Below are positions 50,310-58,829 of a DNA stretch of 64,000 nt, in pieces; within the stretch, counting starts at the first letter, position 1; each line of letters begins with the position of its first letter. The stretch is from Microbulbifer sp. TB1203 (GTDB lineage Bacteria; Pseudomonadota; Gammaproteobacteria; Pseudomonadales; Cellvibrionaceae): contig NZ_CP116899.1 of NCBI RefSeq assembly GCF_030997045.1, positions 3,558,001 through 3,622,000 on the forward strand, in the 5' to 3' direction. A program made the translations under genes and the position numbers. The notes under the pieces were generated by a model, which was not told the DNA's origin, ran no database searches, and saw nothing but the letters and a program-made list of their open reading frames with translations.

Positions 50310-51926
50310 CTATTCACCCCCAAACAACCCCCCAAAAAAATTCCCCTCATACCAGCGCGGTCTCTCATCGGCGTCCGCCACTTCCCGCGCAATGGCGTAG
50401 TTCACCTCCGCAAACTGCTGCGCGGCGATGTAGTCGATCTGTTCGTCCGCCACGTCGGTGGGCTGATGGTAACGCTCTTGCAGAAAGCGGTTCTGCATGG
50501 CGGTGCCGTCGATTTCCGGGTTCTGCGCTTCGCGGCCGGTGATCAGGTAGATGGCGGGAACGCCCTGACGCACAAAGTTGTAATGGTCACTGCGCACAAA
50601 GATCACCTGTTCCGGCATGGGATCGGGGCTCAGCTTCAGGCCGGTGCGTCTGGCGGCGCGCTCAGCGGTGGCGCCGAGGGTGGAGTGCTCGGCGCCGAAG
50701 GCGATGATGTCGTTGAAGGGATAGAGCAGCATGGGCATATCGAGGTTGATATTGGCCACCATGGATTGCGGCGGTACCGGGGGGTGCTGGGCGAAGTAGT
50801 CGGAGCCCAGGAGGCCCTTTTCCTCGCCGGTGACCGCCACGAACAGCAGTGAGCGGCGCGGCGCGCGGCCGGATTCCCGGAACAGGCGCGCGGCCTCCAG
50901 CATCACCGCGATGCCGGCGGCATTGTCCTGGGCGCCGTTGTTGATGCGCCCCTCGCTGTCCACGCCGATATGGTCCAGGTGCGCGGAGAACACGACGTAT
51001 TGATCTCTCAGATCGGGATCACTGCCCGGCAACAGCGCTACCACATTGGGGCTGTGGATATTTTTGTGCACCGCGCCGCTGGTGAGGGAGGCGCTGTAGG
51101 GCAGCGCGAAGCCGCGCGGCACCAGGCCGTGTTCCATCTCGGTAAAGATGGTGTCCAGGCTGCGCTCGGCGCCGATAAACAGCTGGCGCCCCGCCGGCAT
51201 ATCGAGCATGACGCCGGGGTGCAGGCCGGGGACGGCGTCGCCGGGAATGCCGTCGGCGCGGAGCCAGTCCAAAGTGTCGTCGTGCAGGTGTTCCAATGAA
51301 CGCTGGAAGGACCAGCGCTGTTCGCGCTGCGGCGTGTTCAGGCTGATGATCCCGACGGCGCCGTGGCGCACGGCGGTTTCGCGCTTGGTGCGCCGGGACG
51401 AATAGTGAGCCCCCACTTCGCTGGGCAGTTTTTGCGGACGGCCGCTCAGTATCACCACGATCTTGCCCTGGACGTCCAGGTTCGCGTAGTCGTCCACGCC
51501 GTATTCCGGTGCCTCTATGCCGTAGCCGACAAATACCAGTCCGGCGGTGGTGACAGTGTCCTCGCTGACGGTGGGCGGTGCGGCGATAAAGTCCTCACCG
51601 AAATTGAACGTGATATCGCCGTCGCGGCTGTGTATCACCAGGGTGGGTTCGCGATTACCCCAACTGGCCTGGCGGAAGGGCACCTGCTGCAAGTAGCCCT
51701 GGGTGCCGGCGGGCTGCAGCCCCAGGATCTCGAATTGCCGCGCCACATAGTCCGCCGCCTGGCGGTAGCCGGGGCTGCCGGTCTCGCGCCCGGCCAGTTC
51801 GTCCGCGGCCAGGTACTCCACATGCCGGCGGATATTTTCGCTGTTGGCGGTGGGCAGCGGTTCGAGGGAGGTGCAGGCCCCCAGGGCGCATGTAAGCAGG
51901 GCGCCGAGCAGAAGTTTTATTCTCAT
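50310..51926 (-). CDS. M28-family metallopeptidase, lipoprotein
   Basis: A 538-residue protein with lipobox LGAC (Cys 18). A protease-associated insert (GLVFVGYGIEAPEYGVDDY, about 120-230) splits the M28 domain: SAHLDHIG and NNGAQDNAAG (Zn His/Asp), VTGEEKGLLGS (catalytic Glu pair) and VRSDHYNF (Zn His). It should be an aminopeptidase on the periplasmic or outer face, releasing amino acids from peptides. It follows an SLC13 transporter gene by 89 bases with a hairpin (51988-52010) between. Confidence 0.93.
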   Translation of the reverse strand: MRIKLLLGALLTCALGACTSLEPLPTANSENIRRHVEYLAADELAGRETGSPGYRQAADYVARQFEILGLQPAGTQGYLQQVPFRQASWGNREPTLVIHSRDGDITFNFGEDFIAAPPTVSEDTVTTAGLVFVGYGIEAPEYGVDDYANLDVQGKIVVILSGRPQKLPSEVGAHYSSRRTKRETAVRHGAVGIISLNTPQREQRWSFQRSLEHLHDDTLDWLRADGIPGDAVPGLHPGVMLDMPAGRQLFIGAERSLDTIFTEMEHGLVPRGFALPYSASLTSGAVHKNIHSPNVVALLPGSDPDLRDQYVVFSAHLDHIGVDSEGRINNGAQDNAAGIAVMLEAARLFRESGRAPRRSLLFVAVTGEEKGLLGSDYFAQHPPVPPQSMVANINLDMPMLLYPFNDIIAFGAEHSTLGATAERAARRTGLKLSPDPMPEQVIFVRSDHYNFVRQGVPAIYLITGREAQNPEIDGTAMQNRFLQERYHQPTDVADEQIDYIAAQQFAEVNYAIAREVADADERPRWYEGNFFGGLFGGE

Positions 51927-51987
51927 CCGGAATTCTTTTTTCTTGGATCAATGAAAGAGGGAGAGTCCGACAAGTCCCTCTCCCCGG

Positions 51988-52010
51988 CCCTCTCCCCGGA
52001 GGGGAGAGGG
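51988..52010. terminator. GC-rich hairpin between transporter and peptidase genes
   Basis: CCCTCTCCCC-GGA-GGGGAGAGGG: a 10-base stem. No T-run, so it may only weaken read-through. Confidence 0.45.
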
Positions 52011-52015
52011 GGGCA

Positions 52016-53362
52016 TTAAGCCAGTAAGGTTACCATGGCCCACAGCAGCGGGATTGCGGCTAGGTTCAACAATAGGCCGGCGCGCAGCATCTGGCCCTGG
52101 CGGATTGCGCCGGTGCCGTAGGCGAGGGCATTGGGCGGTGTGGCCACCGGCAGCATAAAGGCGCAGGTGGCGGCGATACCGACACCGAATACCAACGCAT
52201 AGCTGATCGCCGGGTCGAACTGCTGCGCCAGGGCGTAGATCACCGGCACCAGGATGGCGGCGCTGCCGGTGTTGGAGGCCAATTCTGTTAGGAAGATCAT
52301 CAGCGCGATGCCGGCCATGACCAGCAGCCAGCCGGGGGCATTGCCCAGACCTGCCAGCAGCGACTGTGCCAGCCACACGGAAGTGCCGGTTTCCTTCAGG
52401 ATGACCGACAGGCACAGGCCGCCGCCAAACAGCAGCAGTATGCCCCAGTTGATGTGCTCCTGGAGTTTGGGCCAGGTGACCAGCCCAAACAGCGGCGCCA
52501 GTGCGGTAATGGTAAGCCCGACGATCGCATCGAAACTCCTGCCCAGCCCCAGCGCGCGGCTGATTTGCGAGGAGAAAACCCAGGCGATCACCGTACATAC
52601 AAACAGCGCCACCGCGCCGGTAGCCCTGGGCGTCCATTTGGCGGTCTCCACTTCGGCGTGCATGATCCGGGCGTTTTCTCTGCCCGGGCGCAGCACCACC
52701 CACAGCGCGGCCAGCACCAGGGGGAACATCACCAGGGTTACCGGCAGGCCCACTTTCAGCCAGGCGGCAAAATCCAATCCCAGGGCGCGTCCGGCGATGG
52801 CGTTGGGCGGACTGCCGACGATGGTGGCCAGGCCGCCGATATTGGCGGCATAGGCGGTGCCGAGGACGATGTAGGTGCGGGTGCGCGGAAACTTTTCGTC
52901 CACCAGCGACAGGGCGATGGGCAACATCATCGCAGTGGTGGCGGTATTGCTCATCCACATGGACAGGAAGGATACGACGGCCATGAAGCCGATCAGTGTC
53001 AGCCACAGGTGCCCGCCTCCCAGGTGCAGCACCCCCGCCGCGAGACGGCGGTCGATACCGTGGGTGTGCAGCACCGAAGCCAGGGTAAAACCGCCCATAA
53101 ACAGGAAGATAATGGTACTGGAAAAGGGGGCCAGGGCATCGGCCGCGGGCATCAACCCGCTGAAGTAGGCCGCCGCCGGCACCAACAGCGCGGTGACAGG
53201 GAGCGGAACTATCTCGCTCATCCACAGGCCGGCGGCGGAGATCAGGATAAACAGCCCCAGCTTTTCCGGACCCTCACCCACCGCCGCGCCGGCGAGAAAA
53301 TGGGCCAGCAGTATCCAGGCGGCTATAACCACAAGCTTGACAGGCAGGGAGAGATTTATCAC
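52016..53362 (-). CDS. SLC13/DASS-family anion:Na+ symporter
   Basis: GTG 53362 (CGGAG 8 bases upstream) gives 448 residues with about 11-12 membrane helices. SMWMSNTATTAMMLP and ELASNTGSAAILVPV are the paired SNT motifs that bind sodium and the carboxylate of the substrate. It imports di- or tricarboxylates or sulfate; which is unclear. A TTG at 53404 is a less likely start. Confidence 0.92.
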   Translation of the reverse strand: MINLSLPVKLVVIAAWILLAHFLAGAAVGEGPEKLGLFILISAAGLWMSEIVPLPVTALLVPAAAYFSGLMPAADALAPFSSTIIFLFMGGFTLASVLHTHGIDRRLAAGVLHLGGGHLWLTLIGFMAVVSFLSMWMSNTATTAMMLPIALSLVDEKFPRTRTYIVLGTAYAANIGGLATIVGSPPNAIAGRALGLDFAAWLKVGLPVTLVMFPLVLAALWVVLRPGRENARIMHAEVETAKWTPRATGAVALFVCTVIAWVFSSQISRALGLGRSFDAIVGLTITALAPLFGLVTWPKLQEHINWGILLLFGGGLCLSVILKETGTSVWLAQSLLAGLGNAPGWLLVMAGIALMIFLTELASNTGSAAILVPVIYALAQQFDPAISYALVFGVGIAATCAFMLPVATPPNALAYGTGAIRQGQMLRAGLLLNLAAIPLLWAMVTLLA

Positions 53363-53436
53363 CGACGTGCTCCGAGATATTTTTTGTTTGTCGTAAGATA
53401 ACAAATTACCCAGGGCGCAGGTGAAGAGCCTTTATT

Positions 53437-54171
53437 TCATTCGCCCGGAAAACTTTTCGCTATCGCTCTCGCCGCCTGTTCGTGGGCGGTATCCGGACAA
53501 AAATCCCCGTGTGCCGACAGCAGGTGCGCAAACGGCAGGCGCAACAGGCGCTGGAAATCCGCCAGCAGCCAGTGGGCCAGGTCCTTTCCCTCCGGGGTCA
53601 TGCGCATGCGCCAGATGGGCGCTACCTGCATGCCGCGCCGGAAGCCGGACAGGCGCAGTAAATGTTTGCCGCACCAACTGCAGCCGCACCAGTTCTCCCA
53701 GTATTGCAGGGCGTCGCAGGTCAGCAGCAAGCCGCCATCCCCGGGGACCCAAAGTGCGGCCTCGGGAAAACGGCCGCGGCTGAATTCAAAAAAGTACCCG
53801 CCGGGCACCGGGCAATCACCGCCCTCCCGCAGCCACTGGTCCGCCGCCGGCGCGGGATAGAAGGTCGAGTTGGGCTGGCGCCAGAAGGTGAGATTGAATT
53901 TGTCGCGGTAGTAGAGATCGTCGCAGCCGTGGTAATAGCCGAGGCGCACCGCGTGGCGGATATTGCCCAAGTCCAGCAGTTTTTCCTCCACCGCCGGGCG
54001 CAGGCGCACCGGGTTGACCAGTATCAGGTCGTCACCACAGCGCACTATGCCCATATTGCGCTTGACCACGGTGGCAGGAGCGAGTTTCGTTGTGCCCGGC
54101 AGGCAGAAGAATTCCGGCAGCAGTCGCCGGATTTTACCGTGGGGTTGAGCAGGGGGGTAGGCGATCCGCAT
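53437..54171 (-). CDS. Metallo-beta-lactamase-like protein, degenerate metal site
   Basis: A 244-residue protein with the order of an MBL fold (VRCGDDLILVNPVRL, LGYYHGCDDLYYRDKF, GGLLLTCDALQYWENW, HLLSAHGD) but without the H-x-H-x-D-H motif; D in CDALQYW and the last His remain. It resembles DUF4336-type proteins. Function unknown; probably cytoplasmic. The ACT-domain gene upstream ends 27 bases before it. Confidence 0.72.
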   Translation of the reverse strand: MRIAYPPAQPHGKIRRLLPEFFCLPGTTKLAPATVVKRNMGIVRCGDDLILVNPVRLRPAVEEKLLDLGNIRHAVRLGYYHGCDDLYYRDKFNLTFWRQPNSTFYPAPAADQWLREGGDCPVPGGYFFEFSRGRFPEAALWVPGDGGLLLTCDALQYWENWCGCSWCGKHLLRLSGFRRGMQVAPIWRMRMTPEGKDLAHWLLADFQRLLRLPFAHLLSAHGDFCPDTAHEQAARAIAKSFPGE

Positions 54172-54198
54172 GGGAATTGCCGCGGTTTCGCCGGCCGG

Positions 54199-54609
54199 TC
54201 ACGAGTACTGCGCCCGGTTGCTGGCGCCGCGCAGGATCTGCAGTGCCTCCTGCGCGCTATCCCGCGGCACGAAGACATGATCGTGGCGCAGCGCCGCCAC
54301 CACATTGGCGCTAATGCCTGCGCTCGCCAGCTCGCTGGCGATGGCGGCAGTCAGGCCCGCTGCCTCGAGGCTGGAGTAGACCCGGAGGGTGATCTGGCAA
54401 AAACTGCCGCTTGCCTCCAGCTCCTCGCGTTCCGCTACCGACTGCGGCAGAATCACACTTACTCCCTCTCTTTCGCGAAACAGGCACAGGCAGTCCTGCC
54501 ACAGGGACCGCGCCCGCTCTTCATCCAGCAGACAGAAAGTATAGGTTTCATCCTCCAGGCGGGGCTCCATATTCTGTAGCAGTTTTTGCAAACGCACTTC
54601 TGCATTCAT
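54199..54609 (-). CDS. ACT-domain protein
   Basis: ATG 54609 gives 136 residues. RLEDETYTFCLLDEERARSLW, LRVYSSLEAAGLTAAIASELASAGISANVVAA and VFVPRDSAQEALQILRG fit two ACT-like repeats of the ACT_7 type, which bind amino acids as regulatory units. The longer frame from 54702 starts inside a palindromic repeat and is rejected. Confidence 0.82.
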   Translation of the reverse strand: MNAEVRLQKLLQNMEPRLEDETYTFCLLDEERARSLWQDCLCLFREREGVSVILPQSVAEREELEASGSFCQITLRVYSSLEAAGLTAAIASELASAGISANVVAALRHDHVFVPRDSAQEALQILRGASNRAQYS

Positions 54610-54631
54610 ACATACTACCGGGTCGGAAGGA

Positions 54632-54727
54632 AAGGATACCCCTCTCCCGGGACACGCTGTAAATACATCCCTGTACGCTCGTAATCGGCATCCCTGCCTC
54701 ATACGGTCCCGGGAGAGGGGTATCCTT
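54632..54727. repeat. 96-bp palindromic repeat
   Basis: AAGGATACCCCTCTCCCGGGA (54632-54652) and TCCCGGGAGAGGGGTATCCTT (54707-54727) are perfect 21-base inverted repeats around a 54-base spacer (ACGCTGTAAATACATCCCTG...). It sits between the ACT-domain gene start and the next gene's stop and might fold as an RNA hairpin. Confidence 0.85.
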
Positions 54728-54785
54728 CCCTTCCGCCTTATTGGTAAGTTGCCGGGTTGTTGCTCTTTTTCAACGGCGCGGGCCG

Positions 54786-55487
54786 TCAGTCCCGACTCGC
54801 CTTGGGGTCGGTGCCACCGGCCGGCATCTCTGTAAACTCTTCGCCTTCAAATTCCGGCTCGCCCTCCGCCGGAGTGGTATCCACGGCAATATCGCGCCGG
54901 GCCTCCCGCTCCCAGCGGTCCAACACCAGATCGATATCTTTTTCCAGCTCGACGTCGGGAAATTCCGGGCAGGGTGCATCTTTCACCGGGTTGTGCCAGC
55001 CGGACAACGGGGCCACAAATACGATCAGGGATTTGTGCAGGTGATTTTCGCCGATACTGGCTTCGGTCCAGGTGGTCTGCCAGGCGAATTTTCCCTTTAC
55101 CGCGTAATCGCTCTCGTAGGATTTGAGAGTGAGGAAATAGGGATAGAGCCTACCGCCCCGGCATACGATGCGCCGCTCCGTTTTGATATTGGCCATCTGG
55201 GTAAAGGGATCGAAGTACCAGCGGATGTCGTAGCCGTAGACAAAGCGCATTTCCCCGTTGCGCTCGATAAACGCGTAAGAACGGCCACTGCCGTCTCCTT
55301 TCAGGCTCCATACGTGGCGCGCCTCGCCGTCCCGGGAGATCAGCCAGGAACCTACCCACTGTTCGGCGGAAAGACGGGATTCGGCTTGCCAGCCCTCGAC
55401 CTCTTCGTCCTCGTCGTCTTTCGCCGCCAGGGCCGCAGCGCAGGCACTCATCAGCACCAGCGCTAGAATAAAGCGCCGCTGTAGCAC
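54786..55487 (-). CDS. Exported protein, paralogue of the gene at 55569
   Basis: A 233-residue protein with a signal peptide (cleavage after ALAA, residue 22) and an acidic stretch (KDDEDEEVEGW). Residues 44-110 (GSWLISRDGEARHVWSLKGD, GYDIRWYFDP, RRIVCRGGRLYPYFLTL) align by pattern with the next protein's GNWLVVGEGDEQLVWQLHAD, FAINWKLQGD, ASVRCTGGVVAVAFTG. A lipocalin-like fold is a guess. The C-terminus is acidic. Function unknown. Confidence 0.75.
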   Translation of the reverse strand: MLQRRFILALVLMSACAAALAAKDDEDEEVEGWQAESRLSAEQWVGSWLISRDGEARHVWSLKGDGSGRSYAFIERNGEMRFVYGYDIRWYFDPFTQMANIKTERRIVCRGGRLYPYFLTLKSYESDYAVKGKFAWQTTWTEASIGENHLHKSLIVFVAPLSGWHNPVKDAPCPEFPDVELEKDIDLVLDRWEREARRDIAVDTTPAEGEPEFEGEEFTEMPAGGTDPKASRD

Positions 55488-55568
55488 AGCCTTACTCCAA
55501 ATCCGCTTTATTCTTCCGTGAAGTTTTTTCCTGTTTCTCCAGTCTCAACCGGCGGCTTTCATCATCGC

Positions 55569-56048
55569 TCAGGAGCCCGCGAGCTTCGGGCACTCATTGC
55601 CCGCCCGCGGAGTCTGCCAGCGGCTCAGGCGCCGCTGGAAGCTCAACAGTCCGCCGCCGTCCTGGAGCCAGTGGCGACCGTCCACTATCGCGAAGTTTAA
55701 GGTGACCGGGCTCCAACCGGTAAAAGCCACCGCAACCACGCCGCCGGTGCAGCGCACCGAGGCGCCGGTGCGCACGCGCACCCGGTCGCCCTGCAGCTTC
55801 CAGTTGATCGCGAAGCCATGGGACAAGCGACCACCATCGCCGAAGCCATAGGCGAAACCGGTGCCGTCGGCGTGCAATTGCCACACCAGTTGTTCGTCGC
55901 CCTCGCCCACCACCAGCCAGTTGCCGGCCCACTGACGCTGGGGGAACTCCGCCGCGGCCGGCGGTGGCGACAAGAGGAATATCAGCGAAGCGATGGCACA
56001 GAGGGAGGGAAGGGTTTGGCTGAGGGACAGGCGACGCAAAAACTTCAT
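55569..56048 (-). CDS. Exported protein, paralogue of the gene at 54786
   Basis: ATG 56048 gives 159 residues with a signal peptide (cleavage after PPAAA, residue 34). The shared core (WAGNWLV, DGTGFAYGF, VRCTGG) shows common descent with 54786; the acidic tail is missing. Two or three Cys (VRCTGG, NECPKL) may bond. ATG codons further upstream (56090, 56106) are not followed by signal-like sequence. Confidence 0.72.
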   Translation of the reverse strand: MKFLRRLSLSQTLPSLCAIASLIFLLSPPPAAAEFPQRQWAGNWLVVGEGDEQLVWQLHADGTGFAYGFGDGGRLSHGFAINWKLQGDRVRVRTGASVRCTGGVVAVAFTGWSPVTLNFAIVDGRHWLQDGGGLLSFQRRLSRWQTPRAGNECPKLAGS

Positions 56049-56196
56049 GCGCAACTCTTCTGTTACTGCTGAGAGATAGGGTTTGGGCAATGGCGATGAA
56101 CGCCACCGCCTAATTTAAGGCTAGACGCAAAAACCTACCGTGGCAGCGGAAACGACAAAAAACTTTATTGATCCGCCACAGAACCCGGGGAAGAGT

Positions 56197-56661
56197 CTAT
56201 TTTGAGTGGGCGTCCGAGAGGGTCTTGTCCGCGCGCCACACACGGTATTTCAGCTCGAAGCCTTCGGGCAGGTAAACCACCAGCGGCCGCTCGCTGTTGT
56301 AGGGGACCATCAGGCCCTCGTCACGCACACGTACGAAGCGCCGCGCTTCGCTGCCTTCGGGGCAGGCCTTGAGCGTGGTCGGGGCGGGGCGGGGCTCGCC
56401 CAGCACGTAGTAGCCATAGCCCCAGCCGGACAGGGTCCCGCGTTTCAGCGGCGCGCGGTAACCGCGCAGATTACAGTCCACCATTTCGTACTTGCCGGGC
56501 ACCAGTTCCACCATAAAGCGGCTTTCGTCCGCCACCCTGGGCAGGTGAATCACCTGGCGCCGCTTGCCGTCGAGGCTCTCGGGGAAAGCGTCCAGGTCGG
56601 AGCAGGCGGCGGCAGTGGTAAACAGCAGCAGTGCGGCGAACAGGGCACAGCGTAGCGGCAT
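56197..56661 (-). CDS. eco: Ecotin (serine protease inhibitor)
   Basis: A 154-residue protein with a signal peptide. RRQVIHLPRVADESRFMVEL, VDCNLRGY, LSGWGYGYYVLG, KACPEGSEARRFV, VPYNSERPLVVYLPEG and LKYRVWRADK follow ecotin throughout; the two Cys of the disulfide are present. The reactive-loop bond, Met84-Met85 in E. coli, aligns with Leu-Lys in PTTLKACPEG, so P1 is probably Leu. It guards the periplasm against trypsin- and elastase-like proteases. Confidence 0.93.
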   Translation of the reverse strand: MPLRCALFAALLLFTTAAACSDLDAFPESLDGKRRQVIHLPRVADESRFMVELVPGKYEMVDCNLRGYRAPLKRGTLSGWGYGYYVLGEPRPAPTTLKACPEGSEARRFVRVRDEGLMVPYNSERPLVVYLPEGFELKYRVWRADKTLSDAHSK

Positions 56662-56691
56662 GGCAGACCCCTTGGCGCGAAAACTCTCTGT

Positions 56692-57873
56692 TCAGTCTAG
56701 ACGCCGGCGGCGCAGTCCGAGCCAGAGCAGCAGCCCCAGGGCCGCGGCGGCGGCGAACAGCAACCAGGCCCAGAGAGTCACCCGTCCGCTCTCGGCGGGA
56801 GGTTCCAGGCGCGCCTGGGCCTGGGCCAGCGCCGTGCGCAGTTGCTGGAAAGCGGCAATCACTTCAGTGCTGGGGGCGTCGCCCAGTATCGCGCCCCGCA
56901 GCGACTGCCACCGCTCCGCCAGCTGTGTTGCCAGGGGCGCGTCGCGCCCGGCCAACTGCTCGTGCACCGGCTGGTAGCCCTGGCGGAATGCAAGCATCAA
57001 CTGGTGGTAGGCGGCGGCACTGTCGCCGGCGCGGTAGCTGGTCTCCGCCAGTTGCAGCAAACCGCCGGCACGCGCCAGGGGGTGTTCCAGCGCGCGCACT
57101 CGTTGTGGATTTCCCCGCCACCACATCAGTGCCGCGGCGGCGTCCTCGGGAAGCTCCACCGGCCGGGCTGTGGCCATCCCGGGCAGGCCGATCAGTGCCG
57201 GATAGCGCTGGGCCAGCTCCACCGGTGGGGGCTTATACGCGGCCGCCGCCAGATGGGCAACGGTTACCGCCAGGGCCCATCGCTGGCGGCTTGTGAGGTC
57301 ACCGTCGATGCCACCGCCGTGCACCGCGTCCGCGGCGGGGTCGAGGGTGTTGTAGAGGTCGTAGAGGCTGAAATTGGCCATGCGCTCGGGATCGCCCAGC
57401 GCGGGCCCCCCGGTTCCCCCCTCGCCGCGTCCCCCGTGACAGGCGGCGCAACGCCTGGCGTAGAGGGGAGCCGCCGCGCTCGCCGCGGGCAACACATCCG
57501 CCGGCGAGCGCTGTAACTGGTAGAGGGCCGCGAGGCGGTCGGCGGCAGCGTTGGCGCGGCGGCGCACCTCCTCGGCATCCTGCTTTGCGGCGACGGCCGC
57601 GTCCAGTTCCAGCATGCTGTTTTCCAGCGCTGCGCGGCCCGGCTTATCCGGGAGTTGGCGCACCAACTCCAATGCGCGCTCCAGATTGCGCCGCTGCTGG
57701 CGGTAGAGAAAGGGATCGCGCACCTCGCCCTCCTGCACCGCCTCGGCGTAGTCCACGGCGATGTAGGACAGCAGGTTACTGGCCTCGGACGCCAGCGACT
57801 CCTGGGCGCGCACTTCGCCGGATAGCCACGAGAGAGTCAGCAGGCAGAGACTGAATAGCCAGGTACATCGCAT
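56692..57873 (-). CDS. Membrane-anchored c-type cytochrome
   Basis: ATG 57873 gives 393 residues: signal peptide (cleavage after EVRA, residue 23), a helical region 25-150 (YIAVDYAEAVQEGEVRDPFLYRQ), CAACH near 168-172 for haem c with GGPALGDPERMANF, a second helical part, and a C-terminal membrane span (LWAWLLFAAAAALGLLLWLGL) with RRRR stop. The layout resembles the periplasmic front part of cytochrome-FTR1 iron permeases without the permease, so a role with iron uptake or oxidation is possible. A 25-bp palindrome lies upstream (57911-57935). Confidence 0.78.
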   Translation of the reverse strand: MRCTWLFSLCLLTLSWLSGEVRAQESLASEASNLLSYIAVDYAEAVQEGEVRDPFLYRQQRRNLERALELVRQLPDKPGRAALENSMLELDAAVAAKQDAEEVRRRANAAADRLAALYQLQRSPADVLPAASAAAPLYARRCAACHGGRGEGGTGGPALGDPERMANFSLYDLYNTLDPAADAVHGGGIDGDLTSRQRWALAVTVAHLAAAAYKPPPVELAQRYPALIGLPGMATARPVELPEDAAAALMWWRGNPQRVRALEHPLARAGGLLQLAETSYRAGDSAAAYHQLMLAFRQGYQPVHEQLAGRDAPLATQLAERWQSLRGAILGDAPSTEVIAAFQQLRTALAQAQARLEPPAESGRVTLWAWLLFAAAAALGLLLWLGLRRRRLD

Positions 57874-57910
57874 AGGCGGGTATTTAGCGGGGTTTCGCAA
57901 CAGATTAGCA

Positions 57911-57935
57911 CCGCGGTGTGCGACGCACACCGCGG
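57911..57935. promoter_or_regulatory. 25-bp palindrome upstream of the cytochrome gene
   Basis: CCGCGGTGTGCG-A-CGCACACCGCGG is perfect apart from its centre base. It sits 38 bases before the cytochrome start and just after the dsbA terminator; an operator or a hairpin. Confidence 0.5.
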
Positions 57936-57937
57936 AT

Positions 57938-57962
57938 AAAAAACCCCGCACGGGGCGGGGTT
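57938..57962 (-). terminator. Terminator of dsbA
   Basis: Minus strand AACCCCGCCCCGTGCGGGGT TTTTT: stem ACCCCGC/GCGGGGT then a T-run, directly downstream of the dsbA stop (57981). Confidence 0.8.
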
Positions 57963-57980
57963 CGGGAAACGGGGGCCGGC

Positions 57981-58667
57981 TCAGCCTTTGTCCGCGCGCT
58001 CCTTGGCAATCAAGTAGTCGGCGACTTCCAGCATCATCTGCTGACCGTCGCTCTTGCCCTTGAAGCCCGGCAGGGAGGTGCTGATGCGGTACTTGCCGGC
58101 CACCACCACTTCCGGGGTGCCGGAAAGCTGGTAGGCGCGCTGGCTGGCGGAGCCCTGTTTCACCTTGCTGCTGATGGCGAAGGAGTTCATCAGCTTGGCG
58201 GCCTTGGCGCCATCGGCGCCGTGCTGGTTGAACAGCGCCTCGATGGCCTTCAGGTCCGGGTTCCACTCGCGGCCTTCGCGGGTGGCGAACATTTTGCGCT
58301 CGTTGTTGATGGCGTTGAAGATGGGCTGGTGCATCTTGTCCAGCACCCCCATGGCTTCGGCCACGTAGTACATACGCGCGTGCACCTCCATCACCGGCTG
58401 CCAGATGGCGGGAACCTTGAGCAACGCCACATCCTCGGGCGTACCCTTCTTCCAGTTCTCAAGGATCGGCTCGAAGTGGTAGCAGTGGCCGCAGCCATAC
58501 CAGAACAGCTCGGTCACCTCGATTTTGCTGTCATCCTTTTGCGGTACCGCCTGGGGCAACACCTGGTAGTGCTGGCCCTCTTTGAATTGGCCGCTGTCCT
58601 GCGCACAGGCGGTCAGGCTGAGCAGCAGGGCGAACAGCAGGGAAAGGGGGGCGGCGACGGCTCTCAT
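57981..58667 (-). CDS. dsbA: Thiol:disulfide interchange protein DsbA
   Basis: ATG 58667 (GGAGAAG upstream) gives 228 residues. C59-G-H-C62 in WYGCGHCYHFEP is the DsbA active site, and SGTPEVVVAGKY carries the cis-Pro. It oxidises cysteine pairs of periplasmic proteins. The N-terminus LSLTAC fits both a signal peptide and a lipobox (Cys 21), so the protein may be lipid-anchored. It follows cytochrome c4 and engB, the usual neighbours near polA in gammaproteobacteria. Confidence 0.95.
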   Translation of the reverse strand: MRAVAAPLSLLFALLLSLTACAQDSGQFKEGQHYQVLPQAVPQKDDSKIEVTELFWYGCGHCYHFEPILENWKKGTPEDVALLKVPAIWQPVMEVHARMYYVAEAMGVLDKMHQPIFNAINNERKMFATREGREWNPDLKAIEALFNQHGADGAKAAKLMNSFAISSKVKQGSASQRAYQLSGTPEVVVAGKYRISTSLPGFKGKSDGQQMMLEVADYLIAKERADKG

Positions 58668-58782
58668 AGTCTTCTCCAATCGTTATTCTCGCGACCCCGC
58701 AAACGGGCCGATCGACTCAGTAGGACAGCGCAGATTATTGAAGTTCCCCGGCCAGGAAGCAAGGAAGCGAAACTCAAAACGC

Positions 58783-58809
58783 AAAAGGCCGGTCTCGGAC
58801 CGGCCTTTT
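58783..58809 (-). terminator. Terminator of the cytochrome c4 gene
   Basis: AAAAGGCCGGTCTCGGACCG GCCTTTT: stem GGCCGGTC/GACCGGCC with A/T runs on both sides. Confidence 0.8.
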
Positions 58810-58829
58810 GGGAGAATGACAGCGGGTAA

